Shown here: piece by piece, positions 35,142-45,245 of the stretch
How the letters are laid out: every line of letters begins with the position of its first letter
Numbering within the stretch: the first letter of the stretch is position 1
Origin: a bacterium A37T11
GTDB taxonomy: Bacteria > Bacteroidota > Bacteroidia > Sphingobacteriales > Sphingobacteriaceae
DNA: 64,000 bases
Direction: 5' to 3'
Assembly (NCBI GenBank): GCA_900109895.1
Contig: FOBR01000021.1
Span: 1-64,000, forward strand
Program-made: the position numbers and the translations under genes
Notes under the pieces: model-generated
What the model saw: only the letters and a program-made list of their open reading frames with translations
The model's database searches: none
What the model was told of the DNA's origin: nothing

Positions 35142-36405
35142 TTTTCTTTTTTAAATTCAGGTAATAGAATAGACCAGCAAAGCAAACAATTAACATTAGT
35201 GGAATAAATAGGGTAGTCCCCAATATTTCCGGCCCAGCCAAACTTTTGGCATTTTCTAATTGCCTACTCATCCAAGTGCCGGGTTTCGCCTGCATATAAT
35301 CAGCTAGTTTTGCGCCAACAGGTAGCTCTTTAAGGATTAAATGGTCATACATATCACCCATAAACAAGGTATAAAACGAAACGGCAACCATTCCTGCCCC
35401 GCTCATCAAATTTAATCCAAAAGCACCAGATTCTGGAATTTGGTCAGAAATAATACCCAGCAAAGTCGGTAAAAAGTAACAGACTCCCATACCAAAAATA
35501 ACAGCTGAAAACAATAGCCAATGCCCGTTCACTGTACTTAGTAAATATAATCCCAATGTTGCCACCATTGCAGAAATCAATAACACGGATTGGGGAGAAA
35601 ACTGACGCATTACCGGTCCCGCTATCCCACGTCCAATGACCATTACCCCCGAAGTAAGTGTAAGAATTAAAATAGAATTATTAGTGATATTTTTAAGCAA
35701 AATAACAATCCATTGGCTCGTGAACATCTCTGTAGTTGCCGTCCCAAGCATACATATGAAAATAAAAATGTACAGAGGTGAAGTAATTGACTTATACATG
35801 TGTGCCGTTGAGATGCCGGCAGAAACTCTTTGCGTTACGGGAAATGTTAATTTAGAGAATAAATACCCATAAATTAGCGTAGGTATGAACATACACGCAA
35901 CTTGAAATTTCCAGTTAAGCCCCAGAAACGTAAACATCACGACAACTAGGGTGCCAATCACAATCCCTCCGGGAAACCACAGATGGAAGTAATTAAGTCG
36001 TTTAACTTTATCTTCAGGATATAATGTAGCTATCATTGGGTTACATACAGCCTCTACTGTTCCGTTGGCAATGCCGATCAACAAAGTAGAGGCAAATAAG
36101 GTCCAGTATCCCTGAGCAAAAATAGTCAACAGGATTCCACACAGGTGAAAAGCAAATGCCAGTACCAATAATCGTTTCATGCCAATGCTATCCACAAGCG
36201 TTCCTCCAATAATTACGGCTAAAGGAAATCCCCAAAATGAGGTTGCTGTAATGGCTCCCAGTTGCTTACCGTTTAACTGGAAACTTACGCTTAACTCATT
36301 CAATATACCTGCGCGTATCCCAAAAGATAAGGAAGTAACCACCAGGGCAAGACAAGCTGCAAAAAATAATTTATGACGATTGATATCCTGCATATTTACC
36401 TCCAT
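35131..36405 (-). CDS. MFS permease
   Basis: 424 residues with about 12 hydrophobic segments in the 6+6 pattern. The loop between helices 2 and 3 reads GGTLVDSIGMKRLLVLAF, an MFS 'G-D-x-G-r-r' equivalent. It resembles nucleoside/sugar MFS permeases of Bacteroidota. The frame begins 10 bp inside the MBL gene end (ATG at 36405) with a further Met at 36393. Probably moves a sugar or sugar acid over the inner membrane. Part of the minus-strand operon with the MBL and amidohydrolase genes. Confidence 0.85.
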   Translation of the reverse strand: MEVNMQDINRHKLFFAACLALVVTSLSFGIRAGILNELSVSFQLNGKQLGAITATSFWGFPLAVIIGGTLVDSIGMKRLLVLAFAFHLCGILLTIFAQGYWTLFASTLLIGIANGTVEAVCNPMIATLYPEDKVKRLNYFHLWFPGGIVIGTLVVVMFTFLGLNWKFQVACMFIPTLIYGYLFSKLTFPVTQRVSAGISTAHMYKSITSPLYIFIFICMLGTATTEMFTSQWIVILLKNITNNSILILTLTSGVMVIGRGIAGPVMRQFSPQSVLLISAMVATLGLYLLSTVNGHWLLFSAVIFGMGVCYFLPTLLGIISDQIPESGAFGLNLMSGAGMVAVSFYTLFMGDMYDHLILKELPVGAKLADYMQAKPGTWMSRQLENAKSLAGPEILGTTLFIPLMLIVCFAGLFYYLNLKKKNVV

Positions 36406-37109
36406 TGCATCAAAGCCGCATTAAGCGATTCTTCTACCCTGTATCGTGGGTTGTGAAACTGGCACAACCCATGCCCGGGTAGCATAATATCCATCGTTTC
36501 TTTAGCAAACTTTTTTAAAGATTCAATATAGCATTTTTTATCAAAGTCAATGGATCCATCCCAACCAAAATCTCCACCTAATAAGGTTCCAATAACGTCC
36601 CCACTAACAATAACTCGTTTTTGATCATGTAAAAATGAATATGCGGTGCAACCCATACTATGTCCCGGTAAATGGATCACTTGCATCTCAACACCCAATA
36701 GATTTAGCACCTGCCCATCATGCACCATTTCATCAATTTCTGTAGGAACAAATGTTTTATGGTATAAGTAACCACAACACCGTTCGTCCCCTACAGCAAT
36801 TCCCGAAGCCGCTTCACGGCTTGATAACAATTTTATTCCTTTCTTCTTTAATAAATGGGCCCCACCAGCATGATCAAAATGGGAGTGAGTTAACAAACAA
36901 AATTTTACGTGATCCATAGACAACCCCCAATATGACATGTTGCTCACTATTTGGGTCATTGTATCACCGCACCCGCAGTCGAACATGAGCAAACCACTGG
37001 GCGTTTCTAACACATATGAATTGCCATCGTTCCATTTAGCCCCTTCCTTATCAAAGGTAATACCGTTCAAATCCCCACCAACCTGATATAGACCTCTTAA
37101 TATTTGCAT
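36396..37109 (-). CDS. MBL-fold metallohydrolase
   Basis: 237 residues, no signal peptide. The metallo-beta-lactamase fold motifs are all visible: LLTHSHFDHAGGAH (HxHxDH), LPGHSMGC (His), VSGDVIG (Asp) and MLPGHGLC (His). These coordinate two metals for hydrolysis of esters, thioesters or lactones. The cytoplasmic enzyme sits between the oxidoreductase and the permease in one operon, so hydrolysis of a sugar lactone or acyl ester is a reasonable guess. Substrate unknown. Confidence 0.85.
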   Translation of the reverse strand: MQILRGLYQVGGDLNGITFDKEGAKWNDGNSYVLETPSGLLMFDCGCGDTMTQIVSNMSYWGLSMDHVKFCLLTHSHFDHAGGAHLLKKKGIKLLSSREAASGIAVGDERCCGYLYHKTFVPTEIDEMVHDGQVLNLLGVEMQVIHLPGHSMGCTAYSFLHDQKRVIVSGDVIGTLLGGDFGWDGSIDFDKKCYIESLKKFAKETMDIMLPGHGLCQFHNPRYRVEESLNAALMQWR

Positions 37110-37133
37110 GACCTTTTTATATTTTTTGCCATT

Positions 37134-38600
37134 TTATAATGAAAGACTTTCCCAACCTTTTCTGTATTCGCGTTTAACAAATTCATTGGCTGCATCGAAA
37201 TTTGTCACTTGCATATTTTGATGATCCCACAGCAATTTTGTATTGCTTCCCGGGTAATCAAATCCTTTTCCGTTGGTCTTGGGTTTTGGCACATCGGCGA
37301 TGCGGATGGCCAAGTTGGCCATTAACACGGCTTCTGTGAGAGGTCCGGCTAATGAAAAAGGAGAACTTAGTACCTTATTACCATAGCCTGCTATTGCTCC
37401 TTCAACCCATTGCGCATAATGGCCCTCAGCACTCCCTGGAACACGTGGCAACGTTTCGGATACTTGCACTTCTTGATTTCGGGATAGTGGTAAAAGACGA
37501 GGATTTGCCCCATATTCACTCGCCATCATCTTTCCTTTGGTTCCAACAAACAAGATCCCGCTATTGCCATCCCCAAATAACTCATCAGGCCCAAGATCCT
37601 CCGGACGCTGCGGCTTAATGCCTCCATCCATCCAGTGGATGGTAACATCTTCTGTTGTTTTATTGGTTTTCGGGAATGTCAGGGTGGCATGACTTGCCGG
37701 AGGACAGCTATCGGGATAATACGCCCTTTCGCCAAAATCAGTATATACCGCACTTACGCTAGCCTGAACATCTTTGGCATAGGTCAAATTCAATACACTA
37801 AAAGGAGCTTCCATCAAGTGGCACCCCAAATCTCCTAATGCTCCGGTTCCAAAGTCCCACCACCCTCTCCAACTACCCGGTATTAATTTATCCACATAAT
37901 CCTTTTGTGGCGAAGTTCCTAACCATAAGTCCCAATTAAGCTCTTTAGGAACATGAGGCTTAGCAGCAGGCCATGGAATGCCCTGTGGCCACACTGGCCT
38001 GTTTGTCCAGAGATAAACAGTATGCACATTGCCGATAATCCCTGCATCATACCATTCCCGTAATATTCTGACCCCATCACCTGAAGATCCCTGGTTACCC
38101 ATTTGCGTTACCACACCATATTGTTCAGCAGCTTTTGTGAGAACTCTGGCTTCATAAATATCGTGCGTCATTGGTTTCTGAACATAAACATGCTTCTTTA
38201 ATTGCATTGCCCCAAGTGCTATAATAGCATGGTTATGGTCGGGCGTTGATACTGAAACAGCATCAAAACTCTTTGATTCTTTGTGAAACAGCTCACGCCA
38301 GTCCGTATAGTATATAGCTTTTGGAAATTTTTTCCTGGACTTTACAGACATCCTATCATCCACATCGCATAAAAATCCAATTTCTGCCTTTCCACTTTTA
38401 TAAAAATAATTAATATCTGAATTACCTTTCCCACCTACCCCTATACTGGCAATTACTAAACGGTCGCTGGGTGCTAAAAATCCCATTCCGCCCAATACAT
38501 GCCGAGGAACAATAGAAAATCCCATTGCAGACACCGTGGCCATTTTTAAAAAATCTCTACGAGATGGGCCTTCTTTTTTTTCTTGATTATTCATTTTCAT
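37134..38600 (-). CDS. Gfo/Idh/MocA oxidoreductase with Tat signal
   Basis: 488 residues from the ATG at 38600 (MKMNNQEKKEG); the frame is open to 38651 but that start would precede a twin-arginine signal by an unlikely distance. SRRDFLKMATVSAMGFS is a Tat signal. The Rossmann motif is IASIGVGGKGNSD, followed by HNHAIIALGAMQLKKHVYVQ-KP (the 'EKP' element appears as QKP) and a C-terminal beta domain with GDLGCHLMEA. Such periplasmic enzymes act on sugars with tightly held NAD(P), for example in glycoside oxidation-elimination. Substrate not known. Confidence 0.88.
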   Translation of the reverse strand: MKMNNQEKKEGPSRRDFLKMATVSAMGFSIVPRHVLGGMGFLAPSDRLVIASIGVGGKGNSDINYFYKSGKAEIGFLCDVDDRMSVKSRKKFPKAIYYTDWRELFHKESKSFDAVSVSTPDHNHAIIALGAMQLKKHVYVQKPMTHDIYEARVLTKAAEQYGVVTQMGNQGSSGDGVRILREWYDAGIIGNVHTVYLWTNRPVWPQGIPWPAAKPHVPKELNWDLWLGTSPQKDYVDKLIPGSWRGWWDFGTGALGDLGCHLMEAPFSVLNLTYAKDVQASVSAVYTDFGERAYYPDSCPPASHATLTFPKTNKTTEDVTIHWMDGGIKPQRPEDLGPDELFGDGNSGILFVGTKGKMMASEYGANPRLLPLSRNQEVQVSETLPRVPGSAEGHYAQWVEGAIAGYGNKVLSSPFSLAGPLTEAVLMANLAIRIADVPKPKTNGKGFDYPGSNTKLLWDHQNMQVTNFDAANEFVKREYRKGWESLSL

Positions 38601-38691
38601 GGCTAAACTTATTTTGAACGATATATTCTTACTCAACCGCCGGTACACCATCCCAATATCCTGACGTAATTTTTACACTTGTTTGGTGAGG

Positions 38692-39900
38692 TTATATTTT
38701 TAGAAATATTTTCTTTTTAAACATCCAGTATAAAATTAGCCATTCAAATAGCAATACCAGGGCGCCTGAAATTAAAGTAGTATATGCGGGTCCTACGATC
38801 TGATCATAATTTGAACCTAAATGGATATAAAGTGATTTGGATATCCATACCTTGATTCCTGCATCAGCGATTATATAAGCAGCAATGGAATTTATTCCAA
38901 TTACTTTCAACACAAACAATGTCCATCCTTTATCAGAAACATCAATGATATAATAAAAAAAGGCTAAAAACCAATAGCATAGACCTCCACTAAATAATAC
39001 CCATGCCGGTGTCCAAATACGTTTCACAATAGGGTTAATACCCAGAATATGCGCTATTAAACCCGACAAACACAACGTTAACCCCAAGATTATAAGTTGC
39101 CTTAATTTCTTATTTTTAGGTTTTGTATTCTTTAATATATGACCAGCAAAAAGCCCCAAAATCATGGTGCCTAAAGTAGGTATGAAATTTAAGGTTGTAT
39201 ATCCTCCACGATTAAATAAAAATGTTGACTCACGTGGAAACAGATTTAAAAACCAGGTATCAAAAGCCCATGCCACATTTGTATTCTTGTTCCAATGAGC
39301 CCAGAATCCTTTGTAATTAAACGCCCAGTTGGGTTCCATTCCCACAAGGGAGTAATTAAAGTCAGTTCCTGGCAATGGATACAGGGCAAAGAGCAGCCCA
39401 TACATTAATAATATACTAATCAGTATACCAACTTGGATATGGTAATTGGTAAAACTTATTAATACCAGAAACGTATAACCTAAACCGATCTGTGTTAAGG
39501 TATCTTCAAATGTGAAATTCGTTTGAGCGGAATTAGTAGAACGCAAAAAAATTCCAAGGCAAATTAAAATGAATGATCTTTTAAGAGTATGGATTAATAT
39601 AGTTAGCACGGATTCACCGCTTTGTATTCTTCCCGCTATTGAATAGGGTAAAACTACACCCACTAACATGGTGAAAGAGGGTTGGATGATATCATGTAAA
39701 CTGAAACCCGCCCATTCGACATGCCTCTGGTTATACGACAGAAATTTCCAAATAATATTATCTGGTAACCTATTAGACACTGTTTTAAAAGATAGCACTT
39801 CTGCCATCATTAACAGCATTACAAATCCTCTGTATACGTCAATAGAAGATATCCGCTCTTTAACTATTAAAGACGCTTTTGGTAAGTCTTGCCCTGACAC
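38692..39900 (-). CDS. DUF5009/HGSNAT-like membrane acyltransferase
   Basis: 402 residues with ~10-11 transmembrane helices. The N-terminal helix starts SSIDVYRGFVMLLMMAEVLS, where the 'D.yRG..m' motif is shared by heparan-alpha-glucosaminide N-acetyltransferase-like (DUF5009) proteins. A His-containing loop QRHVEWAGFSLHDIIQPSF follows, the proposed acyl-transfer region. Members transfer acetyl groups across the membrane to sugars. It lies between the phosphatase and the oxidoreductase with 2 bp and ~90 bp spacing. In this locus it could acetylate or de-cap a sugar; not proven. Confidence 0.8.
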   Translation of the reverse strand: MSGQDLPKASLIVKERISSIDVYRGFVMLLMMAEVLSFKTVSNRLPDNIIWKFLSYNQRHVEWAGFSLHDIIQPSFTMLVGVVLPYSIAGRIQSGESVLTILIHTLKRSFILICLGIFLRSTNSAQTNFTFEDTLTQIGLGYTFLVLISFTNYHIQVGILISILLMYGLLFALYPLPGTDFNYSLVGMEPNWAFNYKGFWAHWNKNTNVAWAFDTWFLNLFPRESTFLFNRGGYTTLNFIPTLGTMILGLFAGHILKNTKPKNKKLRQLIILGLTLCLSGLIAHILGINPIVKRIWTPAWVLFSGGLCYWFLAFFYYIIDVSDKGWTLFVLKVIGINSIAAYIIADAGIKVWISKSLYIHLGSNYDQIVGPAYTTLISGALVLLFEWLILYWMFKKKIFLKI

Positions 39901-39902
39901 GG

Positions 39903-41216
39903 CTATTTGTATTTTTCTGGAACACCTTTTGGAATCTTGTTAACAAGTTTATTGATCTTGTTTTTTTGCTTTATTAAATCAAATGCATCGTACAGTTCAC
40001 CGGTTGCAGTGTAAGCCTTGAACTCCATTTTATTGTTAGAAACCTTAATAACCTGAAATAATTGCATATAAATGGCAGACCGATCCATCCAAAATTTCTT
40101 TTCAACTGCATTATCTGTCATTTTGGGCCCACTTACAGAAACCACATACATGGTTCCTGATTTCTCATTCTTGCCATTCATGGGAATTTTCTCCATCCCG
40201 CGGGCATAGGTATGATCATGGCCTTGCAAAACCAAGTCCACTTTATACTTATCAAAAAGCGGCTTAAATGTTTCCCGCATCCGTTTATTATCTCGCGTAC
40301 CTTTGGAAGAATAAATAGGATGATGAAAGGTAATGCACGTCCAAAAATTTTCATTATTTTTCAGTACGCTGTCCAACCATACCCGCTGCTTTTCAAGATA
40401 TTCATCAGACACTTCTACCTGATCAGAATTAAGAGAAATAAATCTTGTGCCTTGTATGTCTGAAAAATAACAAGTTTCTTCTAATCCCCCGGGACCATTC
40501 TTTGGCAAATTAAATTGCGGCCGCCAATACAATGAAGTAGCATTTTTACCATTTGTCAAGTCAAAATGATCATGATTTCCTGGTGTAGGAAAACCGGGGA
40601 TCATGCTATGAATAAAGCCCCCTGCTTCAAACCAATCACCCCATTCTGCATTCTGATTTGCGCGGTTAATTAAATCACCGGCATACATCATTAGCCGGGC
40701 ATCTGGTGCTTTGGCAAATGCCTCACGCACCACACGTGACCACATTGCATGTATATTTACTTGCACATCACCAAAATATATAAAAGAAAAAGGTTCATTT
40801 ATCTTACCGGCAGTCTTAAAATGAAACCACTCGCTCCAGTGATCTCCTTCTCCCACACGATATGCATATTTGGTGTCAGGAACAAGGTTGTCAAAAACAA
40901 TTGAAAAATAATTGGCCGAAACAGAGTCACCTATATTTACTATTTCTTTAGCTGCCTCTATACGTTTTGCCTGGCTAATAAAACGTGGATCTGCATCTGC
41001 AATGGCTATTTCGGCAAAATTCTCTTTCACTGAGCTTGCAGTCCTCCAATTTACCGCCATGGATTTGGAGGGATTTTCGGTTACATTTAAAATAATACGA
41101 TCTGGTGTTAACGTGGGTGGATTTATATCTTCCGCCCGCGCTATTTGGTGCATTCCTAAAACAAGGAAAACTGTGACAATTAAACACAATTTCTTCTTAA
41201 TAAAACTATTGGTCAT
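39903..41216 (-). CDS. Secreted metallophosphoesterase, purple-acid-phosphatase-like
   Basis: 437 residues with a signal peptide ending near QIARA. Residues ~35-130 are an Ig/FN3-like N-terminal domain (RIILNVTENPSKSMAVNWRT). The catalytic domain carries FIYFGDVQ, MYAGDLINR, TPGNHDHF, TFHHPIYSS and LQGHDHTYARG, the five metallophosphoesterase blocks of purple acid phosphatases. It would remove phosphate from periplasmic sugar phosphates or phospho-glycans. Two bp separate it from the acyltransferase start. Confidence 0.88.
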   Translation of the reverse strand: MTNSFIKKKLCLIVTVFLVLGMHQIARAEDINPPTLTPDRIILNVTENPSKSMAVNWRTASSVKENFAEIAIADADPRFISQAKRIEAAKEIVNIGDSVSANYFSIVFDNLVPDTKYAYRVGEGDHWSEWFHFKTAGKINEPFSFIYFGDVQVNIHAMWSRVVREAFAKAPDARLMMYAGDLINRANQNAEWGDWFEAGGFIHSMIPGFPTPGNHDHFDLTNGKNATSLYWRPQFNLPKNGPGGLEETCYFSDIQGTRFISLNSDQVEVSDEYLEKQRVWLDSVLKNNENFWTCITFHHPIYSSKGTRDNKRMRETFKPLFDKYKVDLVLQGHDHTYARGMEKIPMNGKNEKSGTMYVVSVSGPKMTDNAVEKKFWMDRSAIYMQLFQVIKVSNNKMEFKAYTATGELYDAFDLIKQKNKINKLVNKIPKGVPEKYK

Positions 41217-41263
41217 GGTTTTTCTAATTAAAATTTAAAGGAACAGGATAAAAATATTGATTG

Positions 41264-42403
41264 CTATAGCTTTTCAGGATCTATAAGGACATGCTTTATA
41301 GATCGTCTGTTATATGTATAAGTAATGTGTACTTTCCCATCGTTTGACTGAATGATGGCTGGATAAGCATACCCATCTTTTATTGGCTCATTTTCCAGCG
41401 TTATAACCGGCTTCCAATGTGTGCCGTCGGTTGATATTGCGAGGTTCAAAATATTTCTGCCCTTGGGCTCTTTTCCTTTTTTAGTACTGTGATTGTATAT
41501 AAGTAATTGTCTACCATCTTTTAATGTAACCGCATCTATTCCTGAATTGGGATTTGGCAAATCCAAGGCAGTCATTGGGCTCCAGGTTAGTCCCTTATCA
41601 GCTGACCAACTTTGGGCTAAGACATCCTGCCCTGTACGGCAAATAATTTGTAATTTACCATTTTTATACGTCAATATGCTTGGCTGTATGGCATCAAACT
41701 CCTTACCATCATTTATGGGACCTATTACTTTCCAGGTTTTGCCCAAGTCTTTACTAATCTCAAAGTAAACCTGCCAATTTTGTTCTTTTGTATTTGAAGG
41801 GTATTCAATACTAGTTGGACAAATGATCCAACCATTTTCTAATTGAATGGGCTTATTTTTTATAGGCCCAAGTAAGTGGCCTACTTTCTGGTCGTATCCC
41901 AGTTTACGGGGAACAGACCAAGTGTTTCCATCATCATTTGAGGTTATCAGCATCCCCCACCACGACCGTGGATCGGGTCCCACCTTATAAAACAGCATCA
42001 AAGGGCCTCCTTTTGGCCGGAACAAAACGGGATTCCAGCAGGGATACCGCAGTGTATCATTCACTATTCCATTAGCCACTTCTGCCGGCCAGCTCCAATT
42101 GCCGTTTGTTAAACGGGAAACACGGATCCCCACGTCGGGATGACTTTCATGCGTGCCCGCAAAAAAAGCAGCCACAATACCCAAAGGTGTTTCCACAATA
42201 GTAGAGGCATGGCATTGTGGAGTTGGTCCATTAGCTAACGGGTAGATAAGCTCTGATTTTATATAAGCCCCTTCTCCGTCTGAGGATAGCGATGGAATCT
42301 GGTATTTGCTGTCTTTTGGATGCGACAGCTTCTGACCATTCAAGTTACCAACATGAAGGAAGATCAGCAAAATCCCTACACCAAGCGAATAGTAAACTTT
42401 CAT
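41264..42403 (-). CDS. Secreted sialidase-like BNR-repeat protein
   Basis: 379 residues with a signal peptide (MKVYYSLGVGILLIFLHVGN). Four Asp-boxes are visible: SNDDGNTW, SKDLGKTW, SADKGLTW and a degenerate STDGTHW, typical of a six-bladed propeller of the sialidase superfamily (BNR_2). The N-terminal ETPLGIVAAFFAGTHESHPD and RYPCWNPVLFRPKGGPLMLF also match. I do not see the Arg triad and Tyr/Glu clearly enough to call it a GH33 sialidase; other propeller hydrolases or lyases of sugar acids look the same. Its neighbours, the lyase and symporter, favour sialic-acid-like substrates. Confidence 0.8.
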   Translation of the reverse strand: MKVYYSLGVGILLIFLHVGNLNGQKLSHPKDSKYQIPSLSSDGEGAYIKSELIYPLANGPTPQCHASTIVETPLGIVAAFFAGTHESHPDVGIRVSRLTNGNWSWPAEVANGIVNDTLRYPCWNPVLFRPKGGPLMLFYKVGPDPRSWWGMLITSNDDGNTWSVPRKLGYDQKVGHLLGPIKNKPIQLENGWIICPTSIEYPSNTKEQNWQVYFEISKDLGKTWKVIGPINDGKEFDAIQPSILTYKNGKLQIICRTGQDVLAQSWSADKGLTWSPMTALDLPNPNSGIDAVTLKDGRQLLIYNHSTKKGKEPKGRNILNLAISTDGTHWKPVITLENEPIKDGYAYPAIIQSNDGKVHITYTYNRRSIKHVLIDPEKL

Positions 42404-42449
42404 TTTAATTTCATTTTTATAAATTTCATGTTTTAAGCCTTATTTGTTG

Positions 42450-43388
42450 TCAGCTATTTTTCTGCAGTCCTATTATATTTAAAAGATCACTATAATCAGC
42501 ATATAATTGATCTATTGTTTGTTTAGTTAAATTATCAAATAAACCCACAAATCTCCGTGTAAAGGTTGTTATTTCAAGCCCTCTTTTTTGAAGAAAGTAC
42601 TTAGCTACTATTGGATATACTTGATGCATAACGTCCATATGACTTATAAAAAATTTTTGCACGGCGATTACTTGTTCCTGCATGTCTGCGTCGTCATAAT
42701 GTCTGCACAACCACACGACAAGCTCTGGATAATAGTTTCCCTGAATGCACGATAAACCTGCCGAACCAGCTTTCAATGATTCAACGGCATGCACCATATA
42801 GGCATCGTACAAGCCAAAACCAGATGCCTGCTTAGTTTGTGACAGCTTCTCCCTCACCAAATTAATATCCAGGCAGGTATCCTTGTGGTAAATAAATCGT
42901 CCGGTTTGGACAAAAAAACCCAGTTGCACTGCTGTAAGCACACGCTTAAAAGGATCAGGACATTCGTAAAATCCAAGAGGAATGCGTTGCGTGTGATCCA
43001 TTAGTTGAAATACACGATCATTAAACAGCTCATCACTCTCTCCCTTACCTGCGAGCATATTACTGAGCACGATGACCGATTCAACCCCGGTATCGTAAAT
43101 CCGTTTTACGAAATCGGCCTGTGTTGAGATGGCTCCCCCAAACGTACCCGAAGCAACCACTGGCACTGATCCACCGGCCACTTCAACCACATGTTTCGTT
43201 ACGGCCAATCGCTCCTCTTCTGTGAGTTCAAACATTTCGCTGGATTGGCAATTGGCAAAAAGCCCAGCAGCTCCAGCTGCGATATAAAATTCAGTCAATT
43301 TGGTTAGGCCGTCGTAATCCACCACTCCATTTTCTTTAAAAGGTGTTAGCATAACCGGGATAAATCCTTTATTTCCTTTGTTCATCAA
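42450..43388 (-). CDS. DHDPS/N-acetylneuraminate-lyase family aldolase
   Basis: 312 residues, full length for the family. It starts KGFIPVMLTPFKENGVVDYD, has the turn GAAGLFANCQSSEMFELTEE (the 'G..G..GE' region with a changed sequence), a FYECPDP element where the catalytic Tyr is expected, and the Schiff-base Lys in FIYHKDTC. These class I aldolases split 2-keto-3-deoxy sugar acids to pyruvate (NanA, KDG aldolase) or make dipicolinate. Placement beside a BNR protein and sodium symporter favours a catabolic role on a sialic-acid-like or keto-sugar acid. Confidence 0.82.
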   Translation of the reverse strand: MMNKGNKGFIPVMLTPFKENGVVDYDGLTKLTEFYIAAGAAGLFANCQSSEMFELTEEERLAVTKHVVEVAGGSVPVVASGTFGGAISTQADFVKRIYDTGVESVIVLSNMLAGKGESDELFNDRVFQLMDHTQRIPLGFYECPDPFKRVLTAVQLGFFVQTGRFIYHKDTCLDINLVREKLSQTKQASGFGLYDAYMVHAVESLKAGSAGLSCIQGNYYPELVVWLCRHYDDADMQEQVIAVQKFFISHMDVMHQVYPIVAKYFLQKRGLEITTFTRRFVGLFDNLTKQTIDQLYADYSDLLNIIGLQKNS

Positions 43389-43491
43389 AGAATGTGTTTT
43401 TTTGTTTTTATAATAAGCAAATGTATGGTTGTTATGGGCGCATTAAATATAAAATGTTGGCTGCTGATTATAGGATATTAGCGGATAGTAA

Positions 43492-45039
43492 TTACTTCCT
43501 TAACCTGGTGATGACCCTGCCAGATAAAAATATGCTGAGTGTCCCAATTACGATAACCATATTAGCATTAAGCGGATTACGTAAAGATGCGTAGGGGTCG
43601 GGCAGCAAGTATGAAAACGACATCCAGATTATTACACATATCCCGATGATGGTAGCTGCCAGGGCCTCGGTATTTCCTGACCGCTTACTGATAAAGCCAA
43701 GCAGGAACAACCCCAGCATTCCCCCGGCAAAGATGCCGGATAGTTGCCACCAGATATCTAGCACGCTTTTCACGCCTATAATGGCCACTCCGACAAGCAT
43801 CCCCATGATGCCAATGAGGGTGGTGGTTATATATAATAGGCGTAGCTTTTGCTTTTCTCCTATATTGGGGTTGATATAGCGCTTGTAAATATCTTCTGAA
43901 AATACCGTGGCCGATGCATTCATGCCCGAACTTATGGTACTCATGGCTGCAGACAGAATAGCCGATACGATGAGGCCTAATAACCCAGTCGGGATGTTGG
44001 TCACCATAAAATGCGGCATCACCTTATCGCCATAATCTTCAGGGTTGAGCGTGGCTGCCAGGCTAGAGATTTCACCAGCAGATGCCGATGCGGAGAGTCT
44101 TTCAGCAGCTGCTTTAAACTTTGTAGGCTCAATAAGATCAGGATTGACCTGGTAAAAGGCATACAGGCACACACCAATGATAAAAAACAGCAATGATGCC
44201 GGCAAATAGATCCATACACACAGCCAAACCGATTTGGAGGCTTCCTTTCCAGAGATGGCCGTATGATAGCGCTGCACATAGTTCTGATCCATCCCAAAAT
44301 TGTTAAGGTTGATAAAAAAACCATAAAGCAAGATGACCCAAAAGGAAGCATGCGTAAAATCAGGTGCCATGGTACCCAGGCTGAATTTGTGGTCTGCCTT
44401 ACCTATCTCTATAATCTTGGAGACCCCGCCCGGCATATGGATTACAACCAAGTAAATAATAATGACAGCTCCAATCGTTTTAATGATCCCCTGCACGACT
44501 TCCGTCCAGATCACGGCTTCTATACCTCCCATCACGGTATAAATAATAATGCTAATGCCTGTCACCAACATAATGATTTCCATGGAGTAACCGGTGAGGG
44601 CCTGCAAACTTAAAGCTATGCCGAAAAAAATAGATCCCATTCGGGCCAATTGGGTAAGCAAAAAACAAGTGACGGCATAGCTGCGTGCCCACGGCCCAAA
44701 GCGTTTTTCCAGATTGGTATAAGCAGAAACTTCTCCTGTAGCCCTATAGAATGGTACAAAGTATTTCACTGCTACCCATGCTGCCAGTGGCATGGATATA
44801 CTAAATACAAAAGCATTCCAATTGCCGCCAAATGCTTTGCCGGGTATCCCCAAAAACGTATTGCTACTTAGAAATGTTGCGTAGATAGACATACCAATGG
44901 CCCAGCCGGGTATCGATCCAGCTGCTTTAGTAAATTGATCCGCACTTTTATTTTTTCGGGAAAACCAAGCGCCCACCATCACCATAGCCAGCAGGTACAC
45001 GATAATTACGGTAATATCCAGTAGGGGGAGACTTTTCAT
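43492..45039 (-). CDS. Sodium:solute symporter (SSS family)
   Basis: 515 residues from the ATG at 45039 (MKSLPLLDITVIIVYLLAMV); the longer frame from 45093 has no better site. About 13 hydrophobic helices. SSS landmarks are ADQFTKAAGSIPGWAIGMSI then YATFLSSNTFLGIPGKAFGG, and IVSAILSAAMSTISSGMNAS in helix 9, the sodium-site region. Likely imports a sugar acid such as sialate with sodium. It is the first minus-strand gene of the locus beside the divergent AraC gene. Confidence 0.9.
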   Translation of the reverse strand: MKSLPLLDITVIIVYLLAMVMVGAWFSRKNKSADQFTKAAGSIPGWAIGMSIYATFLSSNTFLGIPGKAFGGNWNAFVFSISMPLAAWVAVKYFVPFYRATGEVSAYTNLEKRFGPWARSYAVTCFLLTQLARMGSIFFGIALSLQALTGYSMEIIMLVTGISIIIYTVMGGIEAVIWTEVVQGIIKTIGAVIIIYLVVIHMPGGVSKIIEIGKADHKFSLGTMAPDFTHASFWVILLYGFFINLNNFGMDQNYVQRYHTAISGKEASKSVWLCVWIYLPASLLFFIIGVCLYAFYQVNPDLIEPTKFKAAAERLSASASAGEISSLAATLNPEDYGDKVMPHFMVTNIPTGLLGLIVSAILSAAMSTISSGMNASATVFSEDIYKRYINPNIGEKQKLRLLYITTTLIGIMGMLVGVAIIGVKSVLDIWWQLSGIFAGGMLGLFLLGFISKRSGNTEALAATIIGICVIIWMSFSYLLPDPYASLRNPLNANMVIVIGTLSIFLSGRVITRLRK

Positions 45040-45245
45040 GTTTAGACAAAATTGCAAGAATGTTAAATGAAATTTTTGAATATTATTAGCCACTTGTTAT
45101 ACAATCTTATCAATAGTTTGGAATTAAATATTATTTTAGTACTTTAGTTAACCGAAAGTAAACGCTAACTATTTTAATTGAACTAATGTATTAAACCGGG
45201 GATTGGTTGTTTAAAAAATTAACTTCAAATTAAAAATGGAAGAGT

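Noticed and set aside
41264-42403. Naming the BNR protein as nanH/GH33 sialidase
   Set aside because: Asp-boxes are common to many propellers, and I could not place the catalytic Arg triad and Tyr with confidence.
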